Source: an uncultured Trueperaceae bacterium
Lineage (GTDB): Bacteria > Deinococcota > Deinococci > Deinococcales > Trueperaceae
DNA length: 64,000 nt
Assembly: GCA_937907415.1 (NCBI GenBank)
Contig: CALCHY010000369.1
Location: 62,001-126,000, forward strand
Direction: 5' to 3'
Shown here: positions 27,289 to 37,262 of the stretch, piece after piece
Position numbering within the stretch: position 1 is the first letter of the stretch
Layout: each line of letters starts with the position of its first letter
The notes under the pieces: model-generated
What the model saw: the letters and a program-made list of their open reading frames with translations, nothing else
What the model was told of the DNA's origin: nothing
Database searches by the model: none
Translations under genes and position numbers: made by a program

Positions 27289-27346
27289 CGGCCACCCACG
27301 CGCACTCCTCGCCTGAAGAGCAGCCCCGCAAGTGTAACCAGCCGGG

Positions 27347-28852
27347 CTACTCTTCGTCTTCAGCCCAACTCCGCGAGCGCTCGACGGCCAGTTCCCAGCG
27401 GTCCAGCATGGCCGTGCGTTGCGCGTCCGTCGAGCGCGGCTCGAAGCGGGCACCGGCACGCCAGTTCTCGGCCACCGTGGCGCGGTCAGGCCACACGCCT
27501 ACGGCTAGTCCGGCCAGGTACGCCGCGCCGAGCGCGGTCGTCTCGCTTTGTTCCGAACGGACGACGGTGACCCCGGAGATATCGGCCTGGAGTTGCATGA
27601 GGGTGTCGCTTCGTGAGGCGCCGCCGTCGACGCGCAACTCGGAGAGCGGCACGCTGGAGGAGGCCTGCATGGTGCGCAGCACGTCAGCTACTTGCAGCGC
27701 GACGCCTTCGAGTGCGGCCCTTGCGATGTGGGCCGCGGTCGTCCCGCGGTCGATCCCTAGGAGTGTGCCACGTGCGCGCGGGTCCCAGTGCGGGGCGCCT
27801 AGGCCCGTGAGGGCCGGCACGAAGACTACGCCGCCCGCATCTGGCACGCTGGCGGCCAGCGGGCCGACGTCCGCGGCGTTCTTGATGATGCCTAGGCCGT
27901 CGCGCAGCCACTGAACGACCGCGCCCGCCATGAAGATGCTCCCCTCGACCGCATACTCGAGCGGCCCACTTTGCTGCCACGCAACAGTGGTGAGCAGGCG
28001 GTCGGTCGGCGGTTGCGGCTTTAGTCCAGTGTTCAACATGAGGAAGGCGCCTGTGCCGTATGTGGCCTTGACTTGGCCCGGGTTGAAGCATGCCTGGCCG
28101 AAGGTAGCCGCCTGCTGGTCCCCGACGAGCGCGGCGATCGGCAAACCGTGAAGGGGCCCCGGCGTTGCCTGACCGACTACCTGAGAGGAGGCAACGACAT
28201 CGGGGAGGATGGCGGCAGGCACGCGGAAGAGCTCAAGCAGCTCGCTGTCCCACGCGCCGTTGTGGATGTTGAAGAGTAGTGTCCGCGAGGCGTTCGAGAC
28301 GTCCGTTACGTGCGCGGCACCACCGGTCAGCTTCGCGGTAAGCCAGGTGTCCACCGTCCCGAACGCCAGCTCGCCAGCCTCGGCGCGGTCGCGCGCGCCC
28401 GCGACGTTGTCCAGGAGCCACGCTATCTTGGTGGCGGAGAAGTACGGGTCGAGTAGGAGCCCCGTCTTGGAGCGCACCAGCTCCTCGACGCCTGCTGCTC
28501 GGAGCGCGTCCGTGGTCGCGGCCGTCCGGCGGTCTTGCCACACGATGGCGTTCGCTAGCGGCGTGAGCGTCTTGCGGTCGTAGACGACGGTGGTCTCGCG
28601 TTGATTGGTGATCCCGATGGCGCTTACGGCGCTCGCTTCCACGCCCGCCCTAGCGAGAGCCTCGCTGGCTACTCCGACCTGGCTCGACCACAGGTCGGTC
28701 GCGTCATGCTCCACCCAGCCTGGGCGTGGGTAGTGTTGCGCGAACTCTTTTTGGGCCGAAGCGACTTGGTGGCCGCCAAGGTCGAAGAGCAGCGCACGCG
28801 AACTCGTCGTGCCCTGGTCGAGGGCGAGGACGTAGCGGCGTTTAGTCGCCAC
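27347..28852 (-). CDS. glpK: glycerol kinase
   Basis: 501 residues, full length. [15 protein letters not shown] and [12 protein letters not shown] mark the N-terminal FGGY domain. [25 protein letters not shown] and [11 protein letters not shown] are the glycerol/ATP site blocks, and [18 protein letters not shown] the C-terminal signature. It phosphorylates glycerol to glycerol-3-phosphate. No glpF or glpD is beside it. Two nt separate it from the upstream AdoMetDC-like gene, so they are probably co-transcribed. Confidence 0.96.
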   Translation of the reverse strand: MATKRRYVLALDQGTTSSRALLFDLGGHQVASAQKEFAQHYPRPGWVEHDATDLWSSQVGVASEALARAGVEASAVSAIGITNQRETTVVYDRKTLTPLANAIVWQDRRTAATTDALRAAGVEELVRSKTGLLLDPYFSATKIAWLLDNVAGARDRAEAGELAFGTVDTWLTAKLTGGAAHVTDVSNASRTLLFNIHNGAWDSELLELFRVPAAILPDVVASSQVVGQATPGPLHGLPIAALVGDQQAATFGQACFNPGQVKATYGTGAFLMLNTGLKPQPPTDRLLTTVAWQQSGPLEYAVEGSIFMAGAVVQWLRDGLGIIKNAADVGPLAASVPDAGGVVFVPALTGLGAPHWDPRARGTLLGIDRGTTAAHIARAALEGVALQVADVLRTMQASSSVPLSELRVDGGASRSDTLMQLQADISGVTVVRSEQSETTALGAAYLAGLAVGVWPDRATVAENWRAGARFEPRSTDAQRTAMLDRWELAVERSRSWAEDEE

Positions 28853-28854
28853 GG

Positions 28855-29322
28855 CTACAGGGTTACGCGCTCAGCCGGTACGACCCGCAGTCGAGCGTAC
28901 TCGCGCTCGCCCCGCAACAACCTCGTCAGTACTTGCGGGTCTCGCGGGAGGATCAGCCCGCGGCCCCTCACCGAGCTCTGGAAGCGGCCAACGCGGTACG
29001 CCTCCAGGAACTGCTTCGTGGTGCGGCTAAGCGGCACGTCGCGGACGGAGAAGAACTGCAACGTGACGCTCCGTAGCGCCTTGAACGCATGAAGCGCGAT
29101 GGACGACTCGCCGTGGACCAGTGCGGCGCTGTGCCCGTCCTCACCGTGGTCGACTATCACGACCGTGCCTGGCAATGCCTCGACGTTCTCGCCCTCGACC
29201 GTAGCGATCAAGTCGGCGACCACGCGCCGCGCAACCGCGACGTCTCCGAGCGCGCCGTGATCGGCAGACGCCCCGTCGAGGCAGATGAGGGTGCCGAAGC
29301 CTAGGGCGTCATGAGCGTACAT
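28855..29322 (-). CDS. diverged S-adenosylmethionine decarboxylase (SpeD/SpeH)-like protein
   Basis: 155 residues. The centre aligns with prokaryotic AdoMet[11 protein letters not shown] and then [11 protein letters not shown] (70-80) place Glu72-Ser73 at the self-cleavage site that makes the pyruvoyl group. His78 lies five residues on, as in the enzyme, and FSVRDV (91-96) replaces the FTCGD segment. So Ser and His are kept with exact spacing, while the catalytic Cys (Ser+20) is Val93 and the WPE motif is FKA. I infer a paralogue with altered chemistry or none. TAATGT (29329-29334) ends 6 nt before the ATG. It precedes glpK by 2 nt and follows malG by 26 nt. Confidence 0.6.
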   Translation of the reverse strand: MYAHDALGFGTLICLDGASADHGALGDVAVARRVVADLIATVEGENVEALPGTVVIVDHGEDGHSAALVHGESSIALHAFKALRSVTLQFFSVRDVPLSRTTKQFLEAYRVGRFQSSVRGRGLILPRDPQVLTRLLRGEREYARLRVVPAERVTL

Positions 29323-29348
29323 GCGCTGACATTACCACCACGCCGAGC

Positions 29349-30677
29349 TCACCCCTTCACCCCTCCGGCCGTGAACTGCCCCGTCAGCGCGTTCTGGAAG
29401 GAGTAGAAGATGACCAGGATCGGGAGGCTACCGAGCACGGCCGCGGCCGCCATCGCGCCCCACTGGGTCGCGAACTGGTTCGTCGAGAAGTTGCGCAGGC
29501 CAACGCCGACCGTCCACAAGTCCTGACCGACGAGGATGGTGTTGGCGAGGATGAACTCGGAGTACGTGCCGATGAACTGCTGCAAGAAGATGAAGAGTAG
29601 CATCGGCACGCTGATGGGCAGGATGATGCGCCAGAACGAGCCCCAGCGCGTTGCGCCGTCTACCATCGCCGCCTCTTCGAGGCTGGTGCTTAGCGAGTCC
29701 AGGTACCCCTTGAAGATCCACGACGAGAACGCGATGGCGCCACCCGAGTAGGCGAGGATCAGGCCCGTGAACGTGTTGAGCAGGTCGAGGCGGCTCATCA
29801 AGTAGAAGATGGCGACGAGCGCCATGAACGTTGGGAACATCTGCACGAACACGAACCCGAGCAGCGTGCCGTAGCGCCCTTCGAACTTCAGGCGCGAGAA
29901 GGCGTAACCGGCCGTCGTGGAGAGGAGGACGGCCATGATGCCCGTGACGCCCGAAACCAGGAGCGTGTTACGGATGTAGAGCGGCACCATGCCGCCGATG
30001 CTGGCCGGGAGGCGCGCGCCGTCGCTTGCCCTCGTCCCGAAGAACTGCCCAGGCTGAACGCTGAAGATGAGCGCGGCCGCAGCGCCGAAGATGGTCCAGC
30101 CGGCGTAGCCGCGTAGCTGCTCCGCTCTGGCTGGCGTGAAACCGACACGGTGCAGCGTGAAGGTGGCCACAAGCACGACTACCGCCGCCAGCATCACGCC
30201 GGCCAGCAACCACTGGTACCAGTAGACATGCGTTTCCGCGAGGATCTTCTGGAACTGCACGAGCGAGAAGTCGGCGGGGTTGGGGATCACGCCGGCGCGC
30301 ACGAGGAGGTTGCCTGCGCGCGGCAGCGCGCCCGCGAGCGTGTCGTTGCGGTTGAGCGATACGGCAACCAGGTACGCGACCGGGTAGAAGACGGCGAGGA
30401 TGACGAGCCACATGAAGATGTGCGTGCCCGCCGTAACAGCGTAACGAGCGGCCCGCATCGGGCGGGTTGCTAGGCCGTAAAGGTACGCGATGCCGCTGAT
30501 GCCGCCGATGGCGAGGACGAACGCCGCGAGGAAGCGCTTCCAGGCGCCAGGCACGACGAGCATGCGGTCGCGGGTGATGGCTTCCGGGGCGGTGGCGAAC
30601 AGGGCGAAGATCGCCACGCCGACGAGCAGCGCGACGGCCGCCATGCTGGCGAAATGGATGGTTCTGCCCTTGGTCAT
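29349..30677 (-). CDS. malG: maltose-type ABC transporter permease MalG
   Basis: 442 residues, longer than E. coli MalG (296) because of an N-terminal region with several extra helices and a soluble loop (about 130-240). Six core helices follow, with the EAA loop EEAAMVDGATRWGSFWRIILP near residue 345. It ends GQFTAGGVKG, the classical MalG C-terminus that enters MalK. The ATG overlaps the malF stop (ATGA). The long frame upstream belongs to malF shadow. It takes up maltose, trehalose or other glucosides; the substrate is not determinable here. Confidence 0.92.
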   Translation of the reverse strand: MTKGRTIHFASMAAVALLVGVAIFALFATAPEAITRDRMLVVPGAWKRFLAAFVLAIGGISGIAYLYGLATRPMRAARYAVTAGTHIFMWLVILAVFYPVAYLVAVSLNRNDTLAGALPRAGNLLVRAGVIPNPADFSLVQFQKILAETHVYWYQWLLAGVMLAAVVVLVATFTLHRVGFTPARAEQLRGYAGWTIFGAAAALIFSVQPGQFFGTRASDGARLPASIGGMVPLYIRNTLLVSGVTGIMAVLLSTTAGYAFSRLKFEGRYGTLLGFVFVQMFPTFMALVAIFYLMSRLDLLNTFTGLILAYSGGAIAFSSWIFKGYLDSLSTSLEEAAMVDGATRWGSFWRIILPISVPMLLFIFLQQFIGTYSEFILANTILVGQDLWTVGVGLRNFSTNQFATQWGAMAAAAVLGSLPILVIFYSFQNALTGQFTAGGVKG

Positions 30678-32146
30678 GCGCCCGCCCCTTCCTCTTTGAG
30701 TGCGCCCGTCACCCTGAAGTTCATGAGGCTGACCGCTAGGGTGATGATGAAGATGAGCAGCGAGATGGCGGACCCGAGCCCGTACGCGTAACCTCCTTGG
30801 CTGCGGAACGCCTCGTTGTAGGCCCAACTGATGAGGATGTCGGTGCCGCGCGCCGTTGCGGTGCCCCAACTCACGGGCGGACCGCCGTCCGTGAGCAGGA
30901 AGATGACGTTGAAGTTGTTGAAGTTGAACGCGAAGCTGCTGAGGGTGATCGGGATGAGCGCCGCCCGCAGCAGTGGCCCTGTCACGTTCCAGAAACCCTG
31001 CCAGATGTTGGCACCGTCGATGCGCGCGGCCTCATAGATCTCGTCAGGTATGGCAGAGAGGGCGCCGAGGGTAGCCGTCATGATGAACGGCAGCCCGAGC
31101 CACAAGTTGACGATCAGGATGGCCGCCCTGGCCGCGGTCGGGTCGCCGAGCAGCCAGTTGATGGGCTCTGGAGTGATGTCTAGCAGCGCAAGCACGCGGT
31201 TGATCGAACCGAAGTTCTGGTTGAGGAACCCGCGCCAGACCTGGATGGTGATGACGCTCGGCAACGCCCACGGCACGATGAGGAGGGTGCGGTAGAGGTT
31301 GCGCAGGCGCAACCCCTTGTTGTTGAGCAGCACGGCCAGTAGCACGCCGACTGCGGTGTTGAGCAGCACGGTGATGAACCCGAACGAGATGTTCCACAAG
31401 AAGACCGGGAAGAGCGCCTTCGGCGCGTTGTCCCAAACGCGCTTGAAGTTGCGCATGCCGACGAAGCCGAAGTCGTTGTAGCGCGCTAGCGCCGTGGCCT
31501 CCGTGCCCTCCGGCAGCGGTTCGTCGAGCACGAGCACTGCGCCCTCCTCCGCGACGATGGTGCGTTGGATGGAGGCGCGGTCGAGTTCGACACGCACGTC
31601 GCTGAGGTCAGGCGGGAACGGCGGTGCCCGCTCCAGATCCAGTACGTTGCCATCGACCGACAACACGCGGATCGTGACGGCGAACCCCAGATCGGGCAGG
31701 TCGAGCTCGACTGCGGTCACCGTGCGGCCAGCGGGTGGCGGTTCGCTTAGTACCAGCTTGGTGCCGTCAAGCGCTTCTGCGACCACCACGTCGGCGGCGG
31801 AGGCGTAGATGACGGCGCGCACGCCGTTGCAGCCGTCGCGGAGGTTCTTGCAGTCGAGCGTGGCGGGGTTGTCGATGGTCACGCGGGTGCCGTCGACCGC
31901 CACGATGCCAGTCTCGCTGCTGATGTTCAGCTCGCCGTTCCTGATGCCTGCGTAGTCGGTGAAGGCGAGGAACACCGTGAGGACGACGGGGAAGATGGTG
32001 AAGGTGAGCAGGAAGACGATGGCGGGTAGCAAGTAGTACCACGGCATCAACCACGAGAAGCGCCTCGCCATGTAGCGCAACTCGATGATGAGGGCGATGA
32101 CCGCGGCGGGAATGCCGATGTAGGTTGGGGCGCTTGGCGCAATCAA
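30674..32146 (-). CDS. malF: maltose-type ABC transporter permease MalF
   Basis: 490 residues from the first standard start (TTG). Helices begin near residue 12, and a large periplasmic domain (about 70-250; ISSETGIVAVDGTRV, LERAPPFPPDL) corresponds to the MalF P2 domain. The EAA loop is YEAARIDGANIWQGFWNVTGP. The frame stays open about 70 codons further upstream, to a TAA, with no ATG, GTG or TTG. It encodes a plausible hydrophobic helix (LALLTLALLLAVAVGAGITY), so the true N-terminus may lie upstream. It is translationally coupled to malG. No malK-like ATPase gene is in the window, so a shared MsmK/UgpC-type ATPase is likely. Confidence 0.88.
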   Translation of the reverse strand: MIAPSAPTYIGIPAAVIALIIELRYMARRFSWLMPWYYLLPAIVFLLTFTIFPVVLTVFLAFTDYAGIRNGELNISSETGIVAVDGTRVTIDNPATLDCKNLRDGCNGVRAVIYASAADVVVAEALDGTKLVLSEPPPAGRTVTAVELDLPDLGFAVTIRVLSVDGNVLDLERAPPFPPDLSDVRVELDRASIQRTIVAEEGAVLVLDEPLPEGTEATALARYNDFGFVGMRNFKRVWDNAPKALFPVFLWNISFGFITVLLNTAVGVLLAVLLNNKGLRLRNLYRTLLIVPWALPSVITIQVWRGFLNQNFGSINRVLALLDITPEPINWLLGDPTAARAAILIVNLWLGLPFIMTATLGALSAIPDEIYEAARIDGANIWQGFWNVTGPLLRAALIPITLSSFAFNFNNFNVIFLLTDGGPPVSWGTATARGTDILISWAYNEAFRSQGGYAYGLGSAISLLIFIITLAVSLMNFRVTGALKEEGAGA

Positions 32147-32307
32147 ACGAACGAGATAAGTGATGCCCGCGCCAACGGCGACGGCTAGTAAGAGAGCTAA
32201 CGTTAGCAGCGCAAGAGACTTGACGAGCCCGCCTGCCGCGGTCCTGCTGCGGGGGAGGAAGTCTTTGGGTGAGCGCGAGATATCTATGTCAACAACCCCC
32301 TGTGAGA

Positions 32308-32338
32308 GCGGCCAGGGGCAACTCGTGCCCCTGGCCGC
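32308..32338 (-). terminator. perfect 13-bp intercistronic hairpin between malE and malF
   Basis: GCGGCCAGGGGCA (32308-32320), loop ACTCG, TGCCCCTGGCCGC (32326-32338), starting 25 bp after the malE stop. No T-tract follows. Such hairpins after binding-protein genes often protect the upstream message from 3' decay or partly terminate, giving more binding protein than permease. Confidence 0.6.
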
Positions 32339-32363
32339 GCGAACTACTCGGACTTACCGAGAC

Positions 32364-33551
32364 TCACTGGCCTTTGATCTCGTCGACTGCCTGTTGCAGG
32401 ACGGCGGCGGGGGAGGCGTTGGCATCCTCCGTCAGCACCGTGAGGGCGTTGCCCATCGGCGACCAGACGGCGCCCATCTCGGGGATGTTGGGCATCGGCT
32501 CGGCGTGCACGAGCGCGGCACCGAAACCAGCGATGATCGGATCTGACTTGACGGCCTCGAGCGCGGAGATCGACGCGGGGATGCGGCCGGAGAGCTGCGC
32601 CATGGACACTTGCGCGTCCTTGCGCGAGAGCCACTTGGCGAAGTTGGCCGCCTCGACCTTGAGCGGCGTGAAGGCGTTGACGAGCGCGCCCTGCACACCC
32701 ATGAAACCGGAGAACGGCGAGCCGTCGGCTAGCGGCGGGACGGGGTGAACGCTGACGTTCAGGCCTGCGTCCTGGTACTGGCTGATGGCCCACGGGCCCG
32801 TGTAGATCATGGCGAGGGCGCCGTCTACGAACAAGCCGTTGGCGACGTCGTAGTTGGTGCCAGACGGGATGAGCCCCAGGTCGAAGCGCAGCGCCTTGAG
32901 CGCCTCGCCGCCGCGGATGGCGCCTTCGTTGGCGAGGCCGATGTCAGACGCGTTGAGGGCGCCGCTGGCGTCACGGCCGAAGACGTAACCGCCTTCGCTG
33001 TGGAGCCACGCGTAGCTGAAGTAGAAGTTGGCGATGTCGAACATGAAGCCGAAGGTGTCGGCGGTGGTGAGCTCCTTGGCCAGCGCCATCGTTTCGTCGT
33101 AGTTGGCTGGCAGCGCGGAGACGAGATCGTCGTTGACGATGAGCGCCGGGCCCTCGACGTACATGGGGAGACCGAAGAGCTTGCCGGCGTACGAGTAACC
33201 CAGGCGCGCCTGCTCGCTAAGGTCGGCGAGGTAAGCGCTCGTGGCGTAACCACTCATGTCGAGCAGGACGCCGCCCACTGCCATCTCGCCGATCTGGTCG
33301 TGTGGAACGCCCGTGAACACGTCGCCCGCTTCGCCTTGTGGCGCGGCGAGGAGGGCCTGCTGCTTGAGTTCGTTGACGTCGAGGCGCACGATCTCGATGT
33401 CGACACCGAAAGCGGACGTGAAGCTGGCGGCTTCGGAGCGCAGCCAGTCGAGAGTCTGGTCTTGCCAGGTGGTCCACACCTTCAGGGTCTGGGCGTTGGC
33501 GACACTCGCGGTTGCCACCAGCACGCCTAGTAGGATCAGGAACTTCTTCAC
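32364..33551 (-). CDS. malE: maltose/maltodextrin-type substrate-binding protein
   Basis: 395 residues. A signal peptide (1-20, ending ASVANAQ) precedes TLKVWTTWQDQTLDWLRSEAASF, the usual start of family-1 sugar-binding proteins. YSYAGKLFGLPMYVEGPALIVNDDLV and ALAMIYTGPWAISQYQDAGLNV are MalE blocks. It binds sugar outside the membrane and docks on MalFG. No lipobox Cys is present. The GTG start has AAAGGAG 9 nt upstream and its own promoter at 33635-33663. Confidence 0.92.
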   Translation of the reverse strand: MKKFLILLGVLVATASVANAQTLKVWTTWQDQTLDWLRSEAASFTSAFGVDIEIVRLDVNELKQQALLAAPQGEAGDVFTGVPHDQIGEMAVGGVLLDMSGYATSAYLADLSEQARLGYSYAGKLFGLPMYVEGPALIVNDDLVSALPANYDETMALAKELTTADTFGFMFDIANFYFSYAWLHSEGGYVFGRDASGALNASDIGLANEGAIRGGEALKALRFDLGLIPSGTNYDVANGLFVDGALAMIYTGPWAISQYQDAGLNVSVHPVPPLADGSPFSGFMGVQGALVNAFTPLKVEAANFAKWLSRKDAQVSMAQLSGRIPASISALEAVKSDPIIAGFGAALVHAEPMPNIPEMGAVWSPMGNALTVLTEDANASPAAVLQQAVDEIKGQ

Positions 33552-33634
33552 TACGTGTTACTCCTTTCGGTCTTGCGACCGGGCGTAGGGCTCGACGAGC
33601 TTCCCCCGTTGTTAGCTCTACGCGTTACCAGACC

Positions 33635-33663
33635 AGAATAGCTACTTGAGCGCCCACTGTCCA
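33635..33663 (-). promoter_or_regulatory. sigma-70-type promoter of malEFG
   Basis: On the minus strand TGGACA (33663-33658), exactly 17 bp, then TATTCT (33640-33635). The leader to the malE GTG is about 78 nt and includes a small CGGTC-GCAA-GACCG hairpin just before the Shine-Dalgarno. GCGTAG and CTACGC flank the middle of the leader as a widely spaced inverted repeat. Confidence 0.6.
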
Positions 33664-33690
33664 CGTGCCAAGTCTTCCGCCCGGTTTCCA

Positions 33691-34857
33691 CTATGACCGC
33701 CAACGGAAATGGCCGTTAGCGGTGCGCGACACCCGCCCGTCCAACTCGAGGAGTGCGAGCGCCGCCATGAGCTCGGGAGGCTGCATGCCGCTGGCGCGCG
33801 CGAGCTTGTCGAGTGACGCGCTGGCGCCCTGGGCGAGGGTTCGCCGCAAGATCTCCTCGAGCGCCAGGGCGGGCGTGCTCCCAGCGGCATCGGTCTCCAC
33901 GCCGCTATGCACCGGTTCCTGCGGCGGTTCCAGATCGGAGAAGTGGCGCAGCAGATCTGAGGCCTCGACCAGTAGCTCGGCGCCTTCGCGCAGGAGCTGC
34001 AGACCGCCGAGGTTACGCGCCTCGTTCGGCCGGCTTGGCACGCTCAAGACTTGCCTGCCCAGGTTAGCGGCGTGAGTGGCGGTGTTCAGCGCTCCTGACG
34101 GCACCCCGGCTTCCACGACGGCCACTACGCGCGAGAGGCCAACGATGACGCGGTTCCGGCGCAGGAAGTGATAAGGCTGCGGGTTGACGTGGGGTGGCCA
34201 CTCCGAGATGACGGCGCCGCCCTGACGAACGATGCGCTCGGCAAGGCCACGGTTGGCCGCCGGATGCAGGCGCGCGTGGCCACCACCAAGCACCGCCACG
34301 GTGGCGCCAGGCACGCCGGCTTCGAGCGCACCCTCGTGGGCGGCGGCGTCTACTCCAAGCGCCAACCCGCTCACGACCGTGACGCCGTGGCGCCCCGCCG
34401 CCCTGCCAAGATCGCGTGCGAAGTCAAGCGCGAAGCTGGAAGCACGCCGCGTGCCGACGATGGCGCAGGCGGCCAGCTCGCCTCCCGGCGTGAGGAGTTG
34501 CGCCGGGAGCGCACCCTCGATGAACAGCACGGGCGCGCACCCGCTCTCGTCGGCCGCCAGTGCCGCTGGGTAGGCATCGTCCTCCCAGCACAGCACCGTC
34601 AGGCCGAGCGCCACGGCCTCGGCGACGGCGCGACGCGCGGCGGGCAGGGCACTGGCTACCACCTGCTCGATGCCCGCCAGGATGCCGCGGAACACGTCCG
34701 GCTCGGGCAGTTCGTCGCTGTGGCAACCGCCCGTCAGCACCTGTTCGAGGCTGCCACACGCGTTGACTAGGCGCCTCAGCCGCGTGAGACCAAGCTCAGG
34801 GGTAGCGAGAGCCGCGAGGTAATGAGCCGCAAGTGACATGCCCCCAGCCTCGGTCAT
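33691..34857 (-). CDS. dprA: DNA-processing protein DprA (Smf)
   Basis: 388 residues. A SAM-like N-terminus (about 7-85) is followed by the Rossmann domain with VGTRRASSFALDFARDLGRA, VVSGLALGVDAAAHEGAL, AVLGGGHARLHPAANRGL and ISEWPPHVNP. A winged-helix DprA domain forms the C-terminus (ILRRTLAQGASASLDKLARA). It loads RecA on incoming single strands during transformation. ATGs at 34857 and 34839 are both possible; only the second has a GAGG at ribosome-binding distance. It follows cysS by 52 bp. Confidence 0.94.
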   Translation of the reverse strand: MTEAGGMSLAAHYLAALATPELGLTRLRRLVNACGSLEQVLTGGCHSDELPEPDVFRGILAGIEQVVASALPAARRAVAEAVALGLTVLCWEDDAYPAALAADESGCAPVLFIEGALPAQLLTPGGELAACAIVGTRRASSFALDFARDLGRAAGRHGVTVVSGLALGVDAAAHEGALEAGVPGATVAVLGGGHARLHPAANRGLAERIVRQGGAVISEWPPHVNPQPYHFLRRNRVIVGLSRVVAVVEAGVPSGALNTATHAANLGRQVLSVPSRPNEARNLGGLQLLREGAELLVEASDLLRHFSDLEPPQEPVHSGVETDAAGSTPALALEEILRRTLAQGASASLDKLARASGMQPPELMAALALLELDGRVSRTANGHFRWRS

Positions 34858-34909
34858 AGACCGGTGGCCGAGGGCAGGGAAGTTGGCTACTGCCTAGAGT
34901 GTCTAGGCC

Positions 34910-36337
34910 TCAATCGAGTCTCCAGCGACTGCCCTCCGCCGTGTCCTCTATGCTTACGCCGAGCTCGGTGAGCCGGTCCCTGAGCGCGTCTGAGCGGGCG
35001 AAGTCGCGGCGGTCGCGGGCGCGCTGGCGTTCCTCGAGGAGCAGGTCGATCATCCCGCCCAGGGTGTCGGCTGACGTGCGTGCCGCGTCGTCTCCCGCTG
35101 GCACACCCAGAACGCCGGTGAGGTACTCGCTCAGGAACGCAGCAGCCCCGGCGCGGTACTCCTCGCCTGCGCCCTCCTCGAGCTCCTTGTTCATGGCGCG
35201 CGCGGCGTCGAACAGGACCGCGATAGCCTGCGGAGTGTTCAGGTCGTCGTTCATGGCGGCAGCGAAGCGCGAGCGGAACTGCGCGAACGGCGTGTCGTCG
35301 CGGGCCGAGTCGTTGGCAGCGGAGCCAGCAACGGACCGGTACGTGTCGCGCAGTCGCTTGAGCCCCTGAGCGGAGGAGACGATGCCATCCTTGCTGAAGT
35401 CCGACACGCTCCGGTAGTGCGAGCGCAGCAGGTGGAACCTGATGACGAGCGGGTCGTACATGCCGAAGAGGTCCTGCAGCGTGATGAAGTGGCCCTTCGA
35501 CTTGGCCATCTTCTCGCCCTGCAACGTGATCATGTTCCAGTGCAGCCAGTAGCGCGCGAACGGCTTGCCTGCCGCCTGCGCCTGCGCTAGTTCGGCCTCA
35601 TGGTGCGGGAACAACAGGTCGAGGCCGCCGCCGTGGATGTCGAACTCGTCGCCCAAGTACTTGGTGCTCATGGCGGAGCACTCGATATGCCAGCCAGGAA
35701 ATCCTTCGCTCCACGGGCTAGGCCAGCGCATGATGTGCCCACCCTCCGCGCGTTTCCATAACGCGAAATCGCGCGGGTCGTCCTTCTCGGAGCGCACTTC
35801 GACGCGCGTGCCCTCCAACTGCTCGGAAGGATCTCGGCCGGAGAGCTTGCCGTAGTCCGGCCATGACGAAACGTCGAAGTAGACGCTACCGTCGCGCTCA
35901 TACGCCTTGCCGCGCCCTAGGAGCTCCTCCGTCATGACTTGCTGCTCTATCAAGTGCCCAGAGGCGCGCGGCACGATGCTTGGGCGCCTGACGCGCATGG
36001 CCGCCATGGCGTCGAAGTACGACCAGAAGTACTTCTCAGCCACCTCCATCGGTTCGAGGCGTTCGAGCTGCGCGCGCCTTGCTAGCTTGTCGTCCCCGTC
36101 GTCCGCATCGTCGACCAGGTGGCCGACGTCGGTGATGTTCGTGACGAAGCGGACCGTGAAGCCCTCATGCTCGAGCCAGTTGCGCAGGACGTCGAAGACG
36201 ACGGGCCCTCGCGCATGACCAAGATGCGGCTCAGAGTAGACGGTCGGCCCGCACATGTAGATACCGACATGTCCGGGGACGACAGGCCGGAACGGCTCTT
36301 TCGAGCGAGAAAGGGTGTTGTAGAACTCTAGCGGCAT
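34910..36337 (-). CDS. cysS: cysteinyl-tRNA synthetase
   Basis: 475 residues. The zinc/HIGH region is [17 protein letters not shown], with [15 protein letters not shown] and [14 protein letters not shown] for the other ligands. The KMSKS loop reads KMAKSKGH. Class Ia, charges tRNA-Cys; the cognate gene lies in this window at 53260. The ATG is preceded by GGAGGAG. The 250-bp gap to yigZ (36338-36587) holds a possible 7-bp hairpin (36481-36502), but I find neither a T-box signature nor a confident promoter. Confidence 0.96.
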   Translation of the reverse strand: MPLEFYNTLSRSKEPFRPVVPGHVGIYMCGPTVYSEPHLGHARGPVVFDVLRNWLEHEGFTVRFVTNITDVGHLVDDADDGDDKLARRAQLERLEPMEVAEKYFWSYFDAMAAMRVRRPSIVPRASGHLIEQQVMTEELLGRGKAYERDGSVYFDVSSWPDYGKLSGRDPSEQLEGTRVEVRSEKDDPRDFALWKRAEGGHIMRWPSPWSEGFPGWHIECSAMSTKYLGDEFDIHGGGLDLLFPHHEAELAQAQAAGKPFARYWLHWNMITLQGEKMAKSKGHFITLQDLFGMYDPLVIRFHLLRSHYRSVSDFSKDGIVSSAQGLKRLRDTYRSVAGSAANDSARDDTPFAQFRSRFAAAMNDDLNTPQAIAVLFDAARAMNKELEEGAGEEYRAGAAAFLSEYLTGVLGVPAGDDAARTSADTLGGMIDLLLEERQRARDRRDFARSDALRDRLTELGVSIEDTAEGSRWRLD

Positions 36338-36575
36338 CTACTCCTCCGAGAGCGGCCGTAAGCCGAGGCCATCATGGGCCGGGAAGCAGTTTCGGTGATA
36401 TGTGACGGGGCACTCGTCGCGGCGAACCGACGGCGCTGCTACAGGCAACTGTTCACACGACATCGCCAAGCTGAGCGCGCCACGGCAAGGGCAGCTGCCG
36501 TGCTCGTTCGCGCCTCCACCACGTCCATGACGGCTAGCGTAGCACGGGTTTCTCGCCGCTTTGCGCCCCCCAAGG

Positions 36576-36587
36576 TACAGTCTCGAG
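36576..36587 (+). promoter_or_regulatory. TANNNT leaderless-type promoter of yigZ
   Basis: TACAGT (36576-36581), a 6-nt spacer, then GTG. The same hexamer and spacing occur before pilT. Confidence 0.5.
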
Positions 36588-37199
36588 GTGGCTCACCGCA
36601 CCGTTGCCGTAGCTGCCGAACACGAGGAACTCGTGCAGGGCTCGCGCTTCATTGCGTACGTGGCTGAGGTTGACGACGTGGCAGAGGCCGCCGCCCACCT
36701 CGCCGCTGTGCGCGCGGCTCACCCGGACGCTACCCACCACTGCTGGGCATACCGCGTGGCGGACGCACAGCGCTTCTCCGACGACGGCGAGCCTGGCGGT
36801 ACAGCTGGCCGACCGATGTTGGAGGTCATCCTCAAGCGCGGCCTCGATCGCGTGTCCGCAGTGGTGGTGAGGTACTTCGGCGGTAAGAAGCTTGGAGCAG
36901 GCGGACTGGTTCGCGCTTACTCCGGCAGCCTCGCGAAGGCATTGGACGCCGCTGGAACGCGCGAAGTCGTCGACGTTGTGCGGTTGGCAGTGCACGCGCC
37001 ATTCGCGGCGACCGACGCCGTGCTACGCCTGCTCGACGCCGCCGCCCTCGAGCGCGCGCCGTTCGTCCGCGAGACGCCAGAGTTCGATGGCGACGGGCTC
37101 GTCGTTCACGTAGCACTGGCCGTGGCCGCCGCCGAAGAGTTACGTGAGGAGTTGCGGGAAGCCACGCGCGGCGCCGCCAACGTCGAAGTCGTCGACTGA
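36588..37199 (+). CDS. yigZ: YigZ/IMPACT family protein
   Basis: 203 residues from GTG. The N-terminal UPF0029 domain shows GSRFIAYVAEVDD, HHCWAYR and FSDDGEPGGTAGRPMLEVI, then VVVRYFGGKKLGAGGLVRAYS; a C-terminal DUF1949-like half follows. Bacterial YigZ function is unsettled (translation or redox roles have been proposed). A frame from 36561 exists, but the TANNNT box inside it argues for the GTG at 36588. Confidence 0.9.
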   Translation: MAHRTVAVAAEHEELVQGSRFIAYVAEVDDVAEAAAHLAAVRAAHPDATHHCWAYRVADAQRFSDDGEPGGTAGRPMLEVILKRGLDRVSAVVVRYFGGKKLGAGGLVRAYSGSLAKALDAAGTREVVDVVRLAVHAPFAATDAVLRLLDAAALERAPFVRETPEFDGDGLVVHVALAVAAAEELREELREATRGAANVEVVD

Positions 37200-37262
37200 G
37201 GCTGAGGGAGAGGTGAAGCCCCCCTCACCGCCAACTGCCTCCCAAAGTGCGAGCATGGAGTC

